Assembly: GCF_901000735.1 (NCBI RefSeq)
Contig: NC_081545.1
Location: 28,301,513-28,365,512, forward strand
Direction of reading: 5' to 3'
DNA: 64,000 bases
Source of the DNA: Corylus avellana
Lineage: Eukaryota; Streptophyta; Magnoliopsida; Fagales; Betulaceae
Positions 35,647 to 44,093 of the stretch are shown piece after piece. Below the pieces are notes generated by a model. It did no database searches. It was not told the origin of the DNA and worked only from the letters and a program-made list of their open reading frames with translations. A program made the translations under genes and the position numbers. How positions within the stretch are numbered: position 1 is the stretch's first letter; each line of letters begins with the position of its first letter.

Positions 35647-36356
35647 TGAAGACATTCGTGGGTCTAACTCATCTCATAAAACCGGTTCAATAAGAAAGGA
35701 TTGCACATTCCTTATAAACATGCCCAAGATCTTGTCTACGGGCAATGTGTGACTATTTCTCAACACCTTCCCTCATGTGCAGGCCGGTATTTTTCCCGGT
35801 CCTTGTCAAGGGGTAAGTAATGTGGGCCTCCATTTGTCCTGTAGTAGGCTTTGATACCATGAAGAAATTCGTGAGCCTAACTCACCTCATGAAACCGGTT
35901 CAATAAAGAGGGTTGCCCAATCCTTATAAACATGCCCAAGATCTTGTCCACAGGCAATGTAAGACTATTTCTCAATACCCTCCCTCACGTGCAGACCGGT
36001 ATTTTTCTAGGTCGTTGTCACGAAGTAAGTAGTATGGGCCCCCATTCGTCCTATGGTAAGCTCTGATACCATGAAAAAATTTGTGGGTCTAACTCACCTC
36101 ATAAAACCGGTTCTATAAGAGGGGGTTGCCCATTCGTTATAAATATGCACAAGATCTTGTCCACAGGCAATGTGAGATTATTTCTCAACACCCCCCTTAC
36201 GTGTAGGCCGGTATTTTTTTGGATCCTTGTCACGGGGTAAGTAGTGCGGGTCCCATTCGTGAGTCTAACTCATCTCATAAAACTGGTTCCATAAAAGAGG
36301 GTTGTCCATTCTTTATAAACATGCCAAGGTCTTGTCCACAGACAATGTGAAATTAT
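35647..36356 (-). mobile_element. TRIM element in a tandem LTR-internal-LTR array (four LTRs)
   Basis: Read on the minus strand, each LTR (about 116 bp) starts TGAGAAATAGTC and ends TTCTTCA or the like. It is followed by the initiator tRNA-Met primer-binding site (TGGTATCAGAGC in the middle unit, TGGTATCAAAGCC in another), a 97-bp internal region, and a GAGGGAGGGT-type polypurine tract before the next LTR. LTRs lie at 35647-35762, 35860-35974, 36072-36187 and about 36256-36356; internal regions lie between them. The third internal region has lost its PBS and the adjoining LTR end by a deletion at ATTCG. No coding capacity is present. This is the layout known for TRIM multi-LTR arrays. Confidence 0.85.
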
Positions 36357-36557
36357 TATGACTATTATTCTTGAATTCCATGGTATACTCTAACAATTGT
36401 AAAAAGGAATGGGCATTGCAATTTGATTGTACGTATGTTGTTGAGTGTTTGATTATGAATCAACCAATTTTGACCCATTGTTGAATCTAGCTTAACATTA
36501 CATTCTCTTGATTGATATAATAAGTTCTATGTTTCCTAGGATATCTTAATTTTACGA

Positions 36558-37775
36558 GCATCTTCTTTATCTCTTCCTCCACTACTTCTCATCAGTTGCA
36601 TCCTTATAGTTATCATCATAAGAGTCGTCCACCAAATCCAGCTTAAAACCTTTTCACATCCTCCGTGGCCGCGCTCCTAAAAAGCCCACATCAACGGCCC
36701 CAGCGACCATGTGATATCCACGTCTCCTCAGATCATCAGGCGAACGGCTGCGAGATCCTTGACAAGAAGGCCCCACCATATTTGGGCCCAACACCATCCA
36801 GCACCACCTCTTCTGGATCTGCGATGTTCATCATCTCTCTCACCTTTTTGTTCCCCATGTCCCCAGCTGGCACTCAGATCACGTGGCCCTATATGAATGC
36901 AGTCCACGCCATCAACGGCCGCAATCTCTCCCATATTTTTTACCCCTTCCACGGATTCCACCTAGCACTCGGCGTCTCCAACGCTCTCTCTTGCCTTCAC
37001 GTGCTCGCCGCCACGCGCACCCCCGCGATCCTCCGACTCCCTGAGATGTTGGCTTGCAGGGGATCATGTTCCCCATGATCCAAACCCCAAAGGCCGCCAG
37101 GCGGGCTGTCTCCTACTGCCACTTCCCGCCCAAGCCCACACGCTCATGAGTGCCTCCGGTTACAGCATCAATGGTACTTGGGTCGTTACGAGGTTGAGTT
37201 GCTGATCATGTGCCAGGTGGAGTACAGGTCAAAAATATGGGAGAGATTGCGGCCGTTAATGCCATGGACTGCATTCATATAGGGCTCCGTGATCTGAGTG
37301 CCAGCTGGGGGACATGGGTAACAAGAAGGTGAGAGAGATGATGAACACCGTAGATCTAGAAGACGGTGTTGGATGGTGTTGAGCCCAAATCTGGTGGGGA
37401 CTTCTTGTCAGGGATCTCGCAGCCGTTCAATGGGCCTGATGATCTAAGGAGACATGGATATCACATGTTCTCTGGGGCCATTGATGTGGGGCTTTTCAGG
37501 AGCGCCCGCTGAGGATGTGAAAAAGTTTTAAGCTGGGTTTGATGGACAGCTATGATGATGATAACTATGAGGATGCAGCTGATGAGAAGTAGTGGAGGAA
37601 GAGATAAAGAAGATGCTCTGATGGAGGGGTTGTTGTTGAAAGTGAAGGGCTTTGTTATGAGGGTTGAGAGAGTACGGGAGGTAGCCATGGCCCATGGGAG
37701 TTTCTTTGGAACTTAGAAATCACCGAGAAAGAATGTTCAGTTTTTGAAGACAACAGTGGTAGACCCTTTCCTTTA
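36558..37775 (-). pseudogene. Palindromic pseudogene of an HpcH/HpaI aldolase (inverted repeat)
   Basis: The segment derives from a gene like the intact one at 41923-42966. At 37618-37692 the minus strand keeps the start (MATSRTLSTLITKPFTFNNN), and 37693-37775 matches that gene's 5' leader. At 36558-36960 the minus strand encodes the C-terminal third (for example ESVEGVKNMGEI, then DGVDCIHIGPRDLSAS). Between them, 36961-37617 is in plus orientation and runs from codon about 130 (NALSCLHVLAATRTPAILRLPE) to the C-terminus. The C-terminal third is therefore present twice, head to head, forming arms 36558-36960 and about 37215-37617 that agree at roughly nine of ten positions by eye. Frameshifts and stops rule out a functional enzyme. 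The structure could make a hairpin RNA. Confidence 0.88.
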
Positions 37776-39121
37776 ATTTTTTTATATTTTTCTTTTTATT
37801 ATAACAAGAATAAATGTTGCCAACTACTACTACGGACTGAATTACAAAGAATGTGAGAGAACCATGCACTACCTGATGGAACAGAATTCGAAAGATAGGC
37901 GGAGGCAAGAAGTTGAGGAACCGGAACTCTCTCAATCCACAAAAGACAAGGACAAATGTTGCCGTAAATATAATGTGGCCGGCCAACTGGCTACCACAGT
38001 CAGCTGTTAGCCAAATTCTCCCAAGCTACTTTCTGCGTACAATTTCCATCTTTGAATGCTATAAAACAATTTTTCTTTAATGCTATCACTATCAGCCAGC
38101 CCCTTTTAATGCCCTCTCACAAGTACTTACCGTTGGATTTTCTTCTTTAGATCCAAGCCGTTGAAACATATATATTCGATCCACGGTATTCGATGTGCAT
38201 GAGATGGGGTTAATTGAGTGAGTGGAGGCTTTTTTTGATTGCAAATAAATGGGATTTTGGAGACTGCAGAAGAAGACGATCGAAAAGCCAGAAATAAAAG
38301 ATCCGTTGAGAAAGATTAACGGAAAGAAATGCATAAAAAATGCATTTTAGATTTGGTTTGCATGATCGGATGAAAGAGCTTTTTAGTAAATTGGTTAGTT
38401 ATTTTAGTTAAAAGGTGAAAATGGCTTAAGTCATTGTAATTCTCAAAGTTTACTTCGGTATTCAAGCCCAGCCATATCATATTTGGGCCTAAAACAGGTA
38501 GACGGAACATGGCCCATATGGATCCATCAAGATGACGTGTCCTTTAAATTATGATGAAGACTTTATCATCAAATCACTCCACTCAATTGGCAATCTAATT
38601 ACTGTTACTTTAATATATTTATTAAATTACTCTACTTTAAGATAAAGTAGAGGGAAGATAACTTGAAATACTTCAAGAGTTTTCTTTGTTGTAGAATTCT
38701 ACTCTCATAACACACTTGTTTTTAGCATTAATGAATAATGCTAGAAACTATAATCTAATCCTACAATTATTCATAATGTTGATAGGTTTCTCTTTACTTT
38801 TCACTAAAATCACATAGTAACTTTGGACAATCTTAACCATGGTTAATTTCACTTTGAGCCATTAGATAAAGAAAAATGCTATACACCCCACGTTTGTCTC
38901 ATTTCATTAATTAATGTGACCCTAATAAGTTAAAAATTTGGTAAATTTTGGGCCCATGGATTGTTTAGGTACTTTTGAGGAGTTGTGAGGTTAGCACAAA
39001 GGCCCAACTCTTGTTGGTTCAACTATTCATATTGGATCCATATCAGCTTTTGCGGTATTACACAAAAAGATAAACAAAATAATTAAAAAATAATAATTAA
39101 TCGACGAAAAGAAACTTTAAG
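37776..39121. other. No supported gene
   Basis: AT-rich flank of the pseudogene. Short frames at 37720-38510 (-) have no domain. Near 38735-38830 there are MITE-like words (AATGCTAGAAACT) without a clear partner. Confidence 0.35.
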
Positions 39122-39504
39122 GAAAACTTCAGTCTAGTTTCCTGAACTTTTACGCAATTTGACAAACTCTTCAAACTTTCAAATTTCTCATTAATCTCTC
39201 ACTTTGGACCCCTGAACTTTCAATTCCTCCCCTTCTCAGATTTTAAAGGTTACATAACGTTTATATCACTGTTTGTATAAAATTTCAAGCTTATGGGTTT
39301 TTTATTTTTAAAAAACGAAAATTAAGAATATTTTGGTCTTTTTGGTATTTTAACAACTAAAATTAACGGATGGGTCCACATTAAAAGTAATTGAAAGTTC
39401 AAAAATCTAAATTAAAAAATTTAAAAGTTCATAGAGAATTTGTCAAATTGCGTAGAAGAGTTTGTGAAATTGCGTAAAAGTACATAGGTAAAAGTGAAGT
39501 TTTC
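39122..39504. mobile_element. Inverted-repeat element (~383 bp)
   Basis: The left end GAAAACTTCAGTCTAGTTTC, CTGAACTTTTACGCAATTTG and ACAAACTC is mirrored by the complement of the right end, which reads GAAAACTTCACTTTTACC, GTACTTTTACGCAATTTC and ACAAACTC. Both ends carry further TGAACTTT and TTTGACAAA words. It is non-coding. The target duplication is not resolved. Confidence 0.75.
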
Positions 39505-39808
39505 ATAAACTTTAATTAGCACGAAATCAAACGGTGGAGTCGGATTAAAGAAACAAGAAACTGAGATTAATCAATTAGAACCATTGAATCAAGATCGATC
39601 AATCAGTCATCGAAAGAATGAACAAGAATTAAAATTTCAAAACTTTTTAGTATTTTCCCTATCACTATATCACGCATCAGCCATACAACCAACACATTGA
39701 TATGGCCGGCCGGCCGGCCAGCGCAATTCAATTCAATTCAAATCAAAAGGCTAAGAACTAAGAAGAAGAGACGAGCCCATCCAACTCCGGCGCCAACCTC
39801 AGCGTTTT

Positions 39809-39988
39809 CTACGGCTGTTGCTTCTTGCTCGCGTTGTCTGTAGCTTTCTTGACAACCCCATCATCATGCTGCGACTTCACGCCAGCAGTAGTACGGCCCC
39901 TGGGTACAGAAGGGAAGAAGGATTCCCTCAGGGCTTGACCCAGAATCTCCGCAAACAAGAAGTCGAAGGCACTGAAAAGGGAATTCAT
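39809..39988 (-). CDS. Small plant protein of 59 residues, function unknown
   Basis: The minus-strand frame starts MNSLFSAFDFLFAEILGQAL and ends in a basic, Lys/Gln-rich tail (VKKATDNASKKQQP). The short hydrophobic N-terminal helix followed by a charged tail resembles small plant-specific stress- or elicitor-induced proteins, but I cannot name the family. Support for a real gene comes from a TATATAA box 113 bp upstream of the ATG, a CCGCAGCCGCCGCA stretch just before the ATG, and a GC content higher than the flanks. No intron is needed. It could still be a spurious ORF. Confidence 0.55.
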   Translation of the reverse strand: MNSLFSAFDFLFAEILGQALRESFFPSVPRGRTTAGVKSQHDDGVVKKATDNASKKQQP

Positions 39989-40100
39989 TGCGGCGGCTGC
40001 GGCTTTGTAAGAGGATCGGAGGATTTATATGATATCTATGACTATGAGGAAGTAAAATTAATGTGTAATTGTGTGATGATTGCTTATGAGGGAGTTGGGT

Positions 40101-40107
40101 TTATATA
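40101..40107 (-). promoter_or_regulatory. TATA box of the 59-residue gene
   Basis: On the minus strand the text reads CCTATATAAACCC. A start about 30 nt downstream would leave a leader of about 80 nt before the ATG at 39988. Confidence 0.5.
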
Positions 40108-40472
40108 GGAGGGGTTTTAGGATGCCTTTCCTTCTTAGGTTTGTAATCGGTGTCCAGGTAGTTCAACCGGCGGTAGATAAAAATAAAAAAATAAAAATAG
40201 TAAAAAGCACTTTAGATAATGATAAATAATTACCTATATTTAATATTTACAAACGTGATTAAGGAGAATAGCTATAGTTTTACTGTTTTAGTGGCATTGT
40301 TTTTGTTTTGAAATAGTTTGTATAAATGCTTTTTGGTAAATGAGGTGTTTTTTTTAAAGGCTTAAAAATAATATTTATATCTATCTACCTTTGAAGAAAT
40401 TCTGTTCAAATTTCAAATATCATATGTACAGTGAAATAATAATAAGCATATATATTTATATCTACCTTTGAA

Positions 40473-40556
40473 GAAATGCTAGGTGTTCTTCTAGTGTTCT
40501 CCCAATTGTGATGTGGCTTTTAAAATCACTAACACTAGAAGAACACCTAGTATTTC
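40473..40556. mobile_element. Hairpin MITE (~84 bp)
   Basis: The left arm GAAATGCTAGGTGTTCTTCT then AGTGTT pairs with AACACTAGAAGAACACCTAG then TATTTC. There is one mismatch in 26 bp and a loop of about 32 nt. This is typical of very short fold-back elements; a small-RNA source is possible. Confidence 0.8.
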
Positions 40557-41309
40557 CCAATACTTTGATTGTTTGCATTAATTCCCGCGGTTAAACATGG
40601 GCCTACAAAATTTTTATTATTATTTCCAAGGCAAGGGAGAAAGAAAAAAAAAAAATACTATTGCAAACTCTTGAAAGTGAATAAAAGAAATGACATGCAT
40701 TAAGCATTCGAAAATATTAATTCAAAAGGCATTGTATATAATCCTGATTTTGCAATGATATATATAGTAAACTTTAACTGTTTGCTATATAATTTTTTAT
40801 TATTTAAATTTATTTATCACACCGCCCATACTTTTACCCGGTCAAAGTTCCTTCACAAAACAAAAATTCCCAACAAACTCGTCAAAATTTTAGAGGCTCC
40901 TATCTAAAACTTTCCTATTATATATAGATAAAATATCACATTTTTTACTGCAAGTCTCTTTATAACTCGAGCCATTCAATTGACATTACAACAGTTCACT
41001 TAAACACTAACACTAACAATGCCAACCACGCCACATCCTTCCATGTCATTTTCTTCCATAGAGACCCATGGCCATAGGTCTCTTACCAATAAGATCCACC
41101 GTTGTATTTATAACAATTGGGTCGTAGAGACCCACGGTCTCCTCCCATGGTTTGGTTGTATAAATTTGTTACAAATAAAGTGAGATAAAAATCATATAAT
41201 CTTGAAGGTTGCATTTGGTATATTAGAATGACGATTCTCTAAAAACATGAATAAGTTCCTACGAATACAAATAGAATGATCATTCATATCTCCTTGCCTT
41301 CGGTAGACA
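40557..41309. other. No supported gene
   Basis: AT-rich sequence. A small palindromic neighbourhood at about 41058-41155 repeats AGAGACCCA(T/C)GG and GGTCTC words. Nothing else is recognised. Confidence 0.35.
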
Positions 41310-41700
41310 ACCAACACAACCAAAAGCTCTAAGGAGTAAGGGTGATCACATCACTCCCACAACTCCTTAGGATAGGATTCGAGAGGCTCGAAGGGTGACA
41401 TAATCAACCCGACCATCACAACCAAAAGCTCTAAGGAGTAAGGGTGATCACATCACTCCCGCAACTCCTTAGGGTAGGCTTCGAGAGGCCCCAAGGGTGG
41501 CGTGATCGATCAACCTGACCATCACAACCAAAAGCTCTAAGGAGTAAGGGTGATCACATCACTCCCGCAACTCCTTAGAGTAGGGCATCAAGAGGCCCGA
41601 AGGGTGGCGCGATCAACCCAACCAAAAGCTCTAAGGAGTACATGACTCCCGCAACTCCTTAAGGTAGGCTTCAAGAGGCCCGAAGGGTGGCGTGATCAAC
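41310..41700. repeat. Four-copy tandem repeat, ~100-bp unit, each unit palindromic
   Basis: Copies begin with CCAAAAGCTCTAAGGAGTA at about 41320, 41422, 41529 and 41622. They continue GGGTGATCACATCACTCCCG, CAACTCCTTAGG and CGAGAGGC..AAGGGTGGCG. Inside each unit CTAAGGAGT faces ACTCCTTAG around GGTGATCACATCAC, so each can form a stem-loop. The fourth copy has lost the GGGTGATCACATC segment. The array lies just beyond the 3' end of the intact aldolase gene. It is not CRISPR: units are contiguous, without unique spacers. Confidence 0.85.
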
Positions 41701-41922
41701 CCCGGTACGGTGGTACCTACCATTGACGGTGGTCACATCCTCACAATTACAGCGCCATTAAGAAGATTACTTTCCCTGCATCAGTTGGTATTGTTGAAAA
41801 GATGGTAGTACATTTTGCATTTTCTATTTCAATAACAAGCTGAGACAGAAACAAGACGACTGTAATTACAAACAAAATAAAACAAAAATCATTCCAATTT
41901 TTCCTTTCTAAATTCCTTTTAC

Positions 41923-42966
41923 TCATTCGCTCCAGTATTTCTCATCAGCATCCTTACCATCCTCAACATCATCAGAGCTCTCCATTAAACCCATCTTAAA
42001 CCTCTTCACATCCTCAACGGCCACGCTCCTGAACAGCCCCACATCAACGGCCCCAGACACCATGTGATACCCGCGCCTCCTCAGATCATCAGGCCCATCG
42101 AAGGGCATAGCGAAGCCGGCCAAGTAGGACCCACCAGCTTTAGGCTCCACAGCCAACACGCCCTTCTCTGCGGCCCTCATCATCTCCTTCACCTTCTTGT
42201 TACCCGGGTCCCATAGATACCCCATGCTGGCACTCAGATCCAACGGCCCCATTTGAATGCAGTCCACCCCATCAATGGCCGCGATCTCTTCCACCTTCTT
42301 GACGGCCTCATCGGACTCCACCTGGCACATGATCAGCAACTCGTCCGCGTAATTACCCAAATACCCTTCATCGATGCCGTAGCTCGAGGCCCTCACGACC
42401 GTGTGGGCCGAGCCGCGGATCCCATTGGGAGGGAAGCGACAGTACGAGACGGCCCGCTTGGCGTCCTTTGCGCTTTCGATCATGGGGAACATGATACCCT
42501 GTGGGCCGAGATCCAGGGCCTTCTTGGCCCAGGTGGGGCAGCTCTCAGGCAGTCGGAGGATCGCGGGGGTGCGCGTGGCGGCCAGCGCGCGGAGGCAGGA
42601 GAGCGCGTCGGAGATGCCGCCAGGGCCGTGCTCCATGTCTACGACGACGAAGTCGTAGCCGGCGAGGCCGGCGATCTCGGCAAATGTGGGGGATAAGCTG
42701 AGAAGGAAGAGGCCATAGAGGGTCTCGCCGTTGTGGAGACGGGATTTGAGGGTTTCGCGGGTGGCGATTGGAGAGAGATCAGGGGGTGTGGTGGCGGGGC
42801 TTTGGGATTTGAGAGGGGTTAGGGTTTTGAATGTGGTGGTGGTGGTGATGGGGTATTGGGTTTTGAAAGGGGAAAGTGTTAATTTGGAGGGATTGTTGTT
42901 GAAAGTGAAGGACTTTGCTCTGATGGTTGAGAGAGTGGAGGTGGAGGGACGGGTGAGAGTAGCCAT
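41923..42966 (-). CDS. HpcH/HpaI aldolase/citrate lyase family protein (At4g10750-like), organelle-targeted
   Basis: Predicted class II (metal-dependent) pyruvate aldolase acting on 2-keto-3-deoxy or 2,4-dihydroxy-alkanedioate-type acids; the plant substrate is not established. It has a single exon. I chose the ATG at 42966 (MATLTRPSTSTLSTIR), giving 347 residues, because the palindromic pseudogene keeps the same start and the codons upstream do not look coding. Residues 1 to about 85 are Ser/Thr-rich without acids, as in plastid or mitochondrial transit peptides. The barrel includes FVVVDMEHGPG (catalytic His), PAILRLPE, GIMFPMIESA, CQVES (metal-binding Glu) and GPLDLSAS (metal-binding Asp). 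The acidic tail (SSDDVEDGKDADEKYWSE) is variable. An inverted-repeat pseudogene of this gene lies about 5 kb away. Confidence 0.93.
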   Translation of the reverse strand: MATLTRPSTSTLSTIRAKSFTFNNNPSKLTLSPFKTQYPITTTTTFKTLTPLKSQSPATTPPDLSPIATRETLKSRLHNGETLYGLFLLSLSPTFAEIAGLAGYDFVVVDMEHGPGGISDALSCLRALAATRTPAILRLPESCPTWAKKALDLGPQGIMFPMIESAKDAKRAVSYCRFPPNGIRGSAHTVVRASSYGIDEGYLGNYADELLIMCQVESDEAVKKVEEIAAIDGVDCIQMGPLDLSASMGYLWDPGNKKVKEMMRAAEKGVLAVEPKAGGSYLAGFAMPFDGPDDLRRRGYHMVSGAVDVGLFRSVAVEDVKRFKMGLMESSDDVEDGKDADEKYWSE

Positions 42967-43471
42967 GGGTGTTTCTTTGGATCTTCGGAATCTCCGTGAA
43001 TCTTCAGTATTTGAAGACGACAACAGTGGCGAGGGTAAATATGGTAAACTCTTTCTTTTTTCTTTTTCTTTTAAATTTTGAGTTTAGGGTTTTGACTTTA
43101 ATAATATTTTTTATATTTATTTTGCAAAGGTTTTTTTTTTTTTTTTTTTGTAAAAAAAAAAAATTCATGAAATTAGAATGGAAGAAACATTTTTAATTTA
43201 GTCTACTAAATAACATCTTATTCCATAACATACATTTTTAACAAGATTAACCGAGCTTGTAATAATGCATACGAGAATCATATGGCTTAAAAATTAATGT
43301 CAATTTAGTAGAATTGACTAAAAAAATTTACTTTAATCTAATTTGGTAAGATTACATTTCAAGAGTGTTTTGGAATCATACTCTATGTCGGTTATCTACC
43401 CCAAGAGATGAGCGAAATCTTATCTCCTTTAGGATTTATTTGGAAAGTATTTGTAAAATTGTATGTTAATT
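42967..43471. other. Aldolase leader/promoter region
   Basis: The first ~90 bp (to about 43055) are shared with the pseudogene leader (TTTGAAGACGACAACAGTGG-type words). A long poly-T/poly-A tract follows at 43129-43163. No other gene is seen. Confidence 0.45.
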
Positions 43472-43624
43472 TACTTTTATTTTTTTGAATATAGTTAACT
43501 TACTTGGTAATACTAAGTTTATTTTTTGACATGTCCACACAAAAGAAGGGGGAGTGGAGATTCGAATTAGTGACATCTACTTCATAAGGCGTAATTCACA
43601 GTCGATTGAGGCACTCATTTAGGC
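43472..43624 (-). mobile_element. tRNA-derived SINE with 17-bp target-site duplication
   Basis: The minus strand shows a tRNA-like head with box A-like GAGTGCCTCAATCGACTGTG and box B-like CTAATTCGAATCTC, then a shared body (TTTGTGTGGACATGTCAAAA) and an A/T-rich tail. AAAATTGTATGTTAATT (43455-43471) is repeated with one change at 43625-43641. Same family as 53251-53373. Confidence 0.82.
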
Positions 43625-44093
43625 AAAATTGTATATTAATTATTTTAAGAGAAGTGTGTTTTTTCAAAACTGTTAGCAAACGATGCTGTTCGATGAGACG
43701 GCTCTAATCTATGATGCTGATGATGAGCACCGGAGTGAATGAAAGTATGAAACTTCATTTTACTACCGCTCTCGTTTTACAGTAAACAGTAAAAAAAGAG
43801 TTCAAAGAAGAATGACAGAAAATAATACATGATGAAGAAAATTCTGTGAGAAGAGTTGATCACAATGACCAAGAAAATCACAGATATGTCTATAAGTTGT
43901 CTTGTATATATGGGCCCTCTCTTTTTTCCCATTTCCCCCTCTACTCTTGTATGGGAGACTGCAATCTAAACAAGATCTGAAAAGTTCACTTGGGGCTATA
44001 AAATTTTGGTGCCCATGGGGCATAAAATGGAAAGAGTCATAAGCAAAATTGGTAGATCATGCTAAACTGCTGATGCAATTTGTTCTTCTTTGG
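43625..44093. other. No supported gene
   Basis: AT-rich spacer before the MYG1 pseudogene. It holds a short minus frame at 43802-44023 without domain. Confidence 0.35.

Noticed and set aside
36665..37078. 137-codon plus-strand frame, apparently a new protein
   Set aside because: It crosses the junction of the palindromic pseudogene. The left part is antisense aldolase and the right part a short sense aldolase piece.
41310..41700. Regular repeats with palindromes, CRISPR-like at first sight
   Set aside because: Units are contiguous without unique spacers, there are no cas genes, and the host is a plant.
42253..42696. Open frame of 147 codons on the plus strand opposite the aldolase gene
   Set aside because: It is the antisense shadow of a GC-rich coding exon: the minus strand has conserved aldolase motifs, the plus frame has none.
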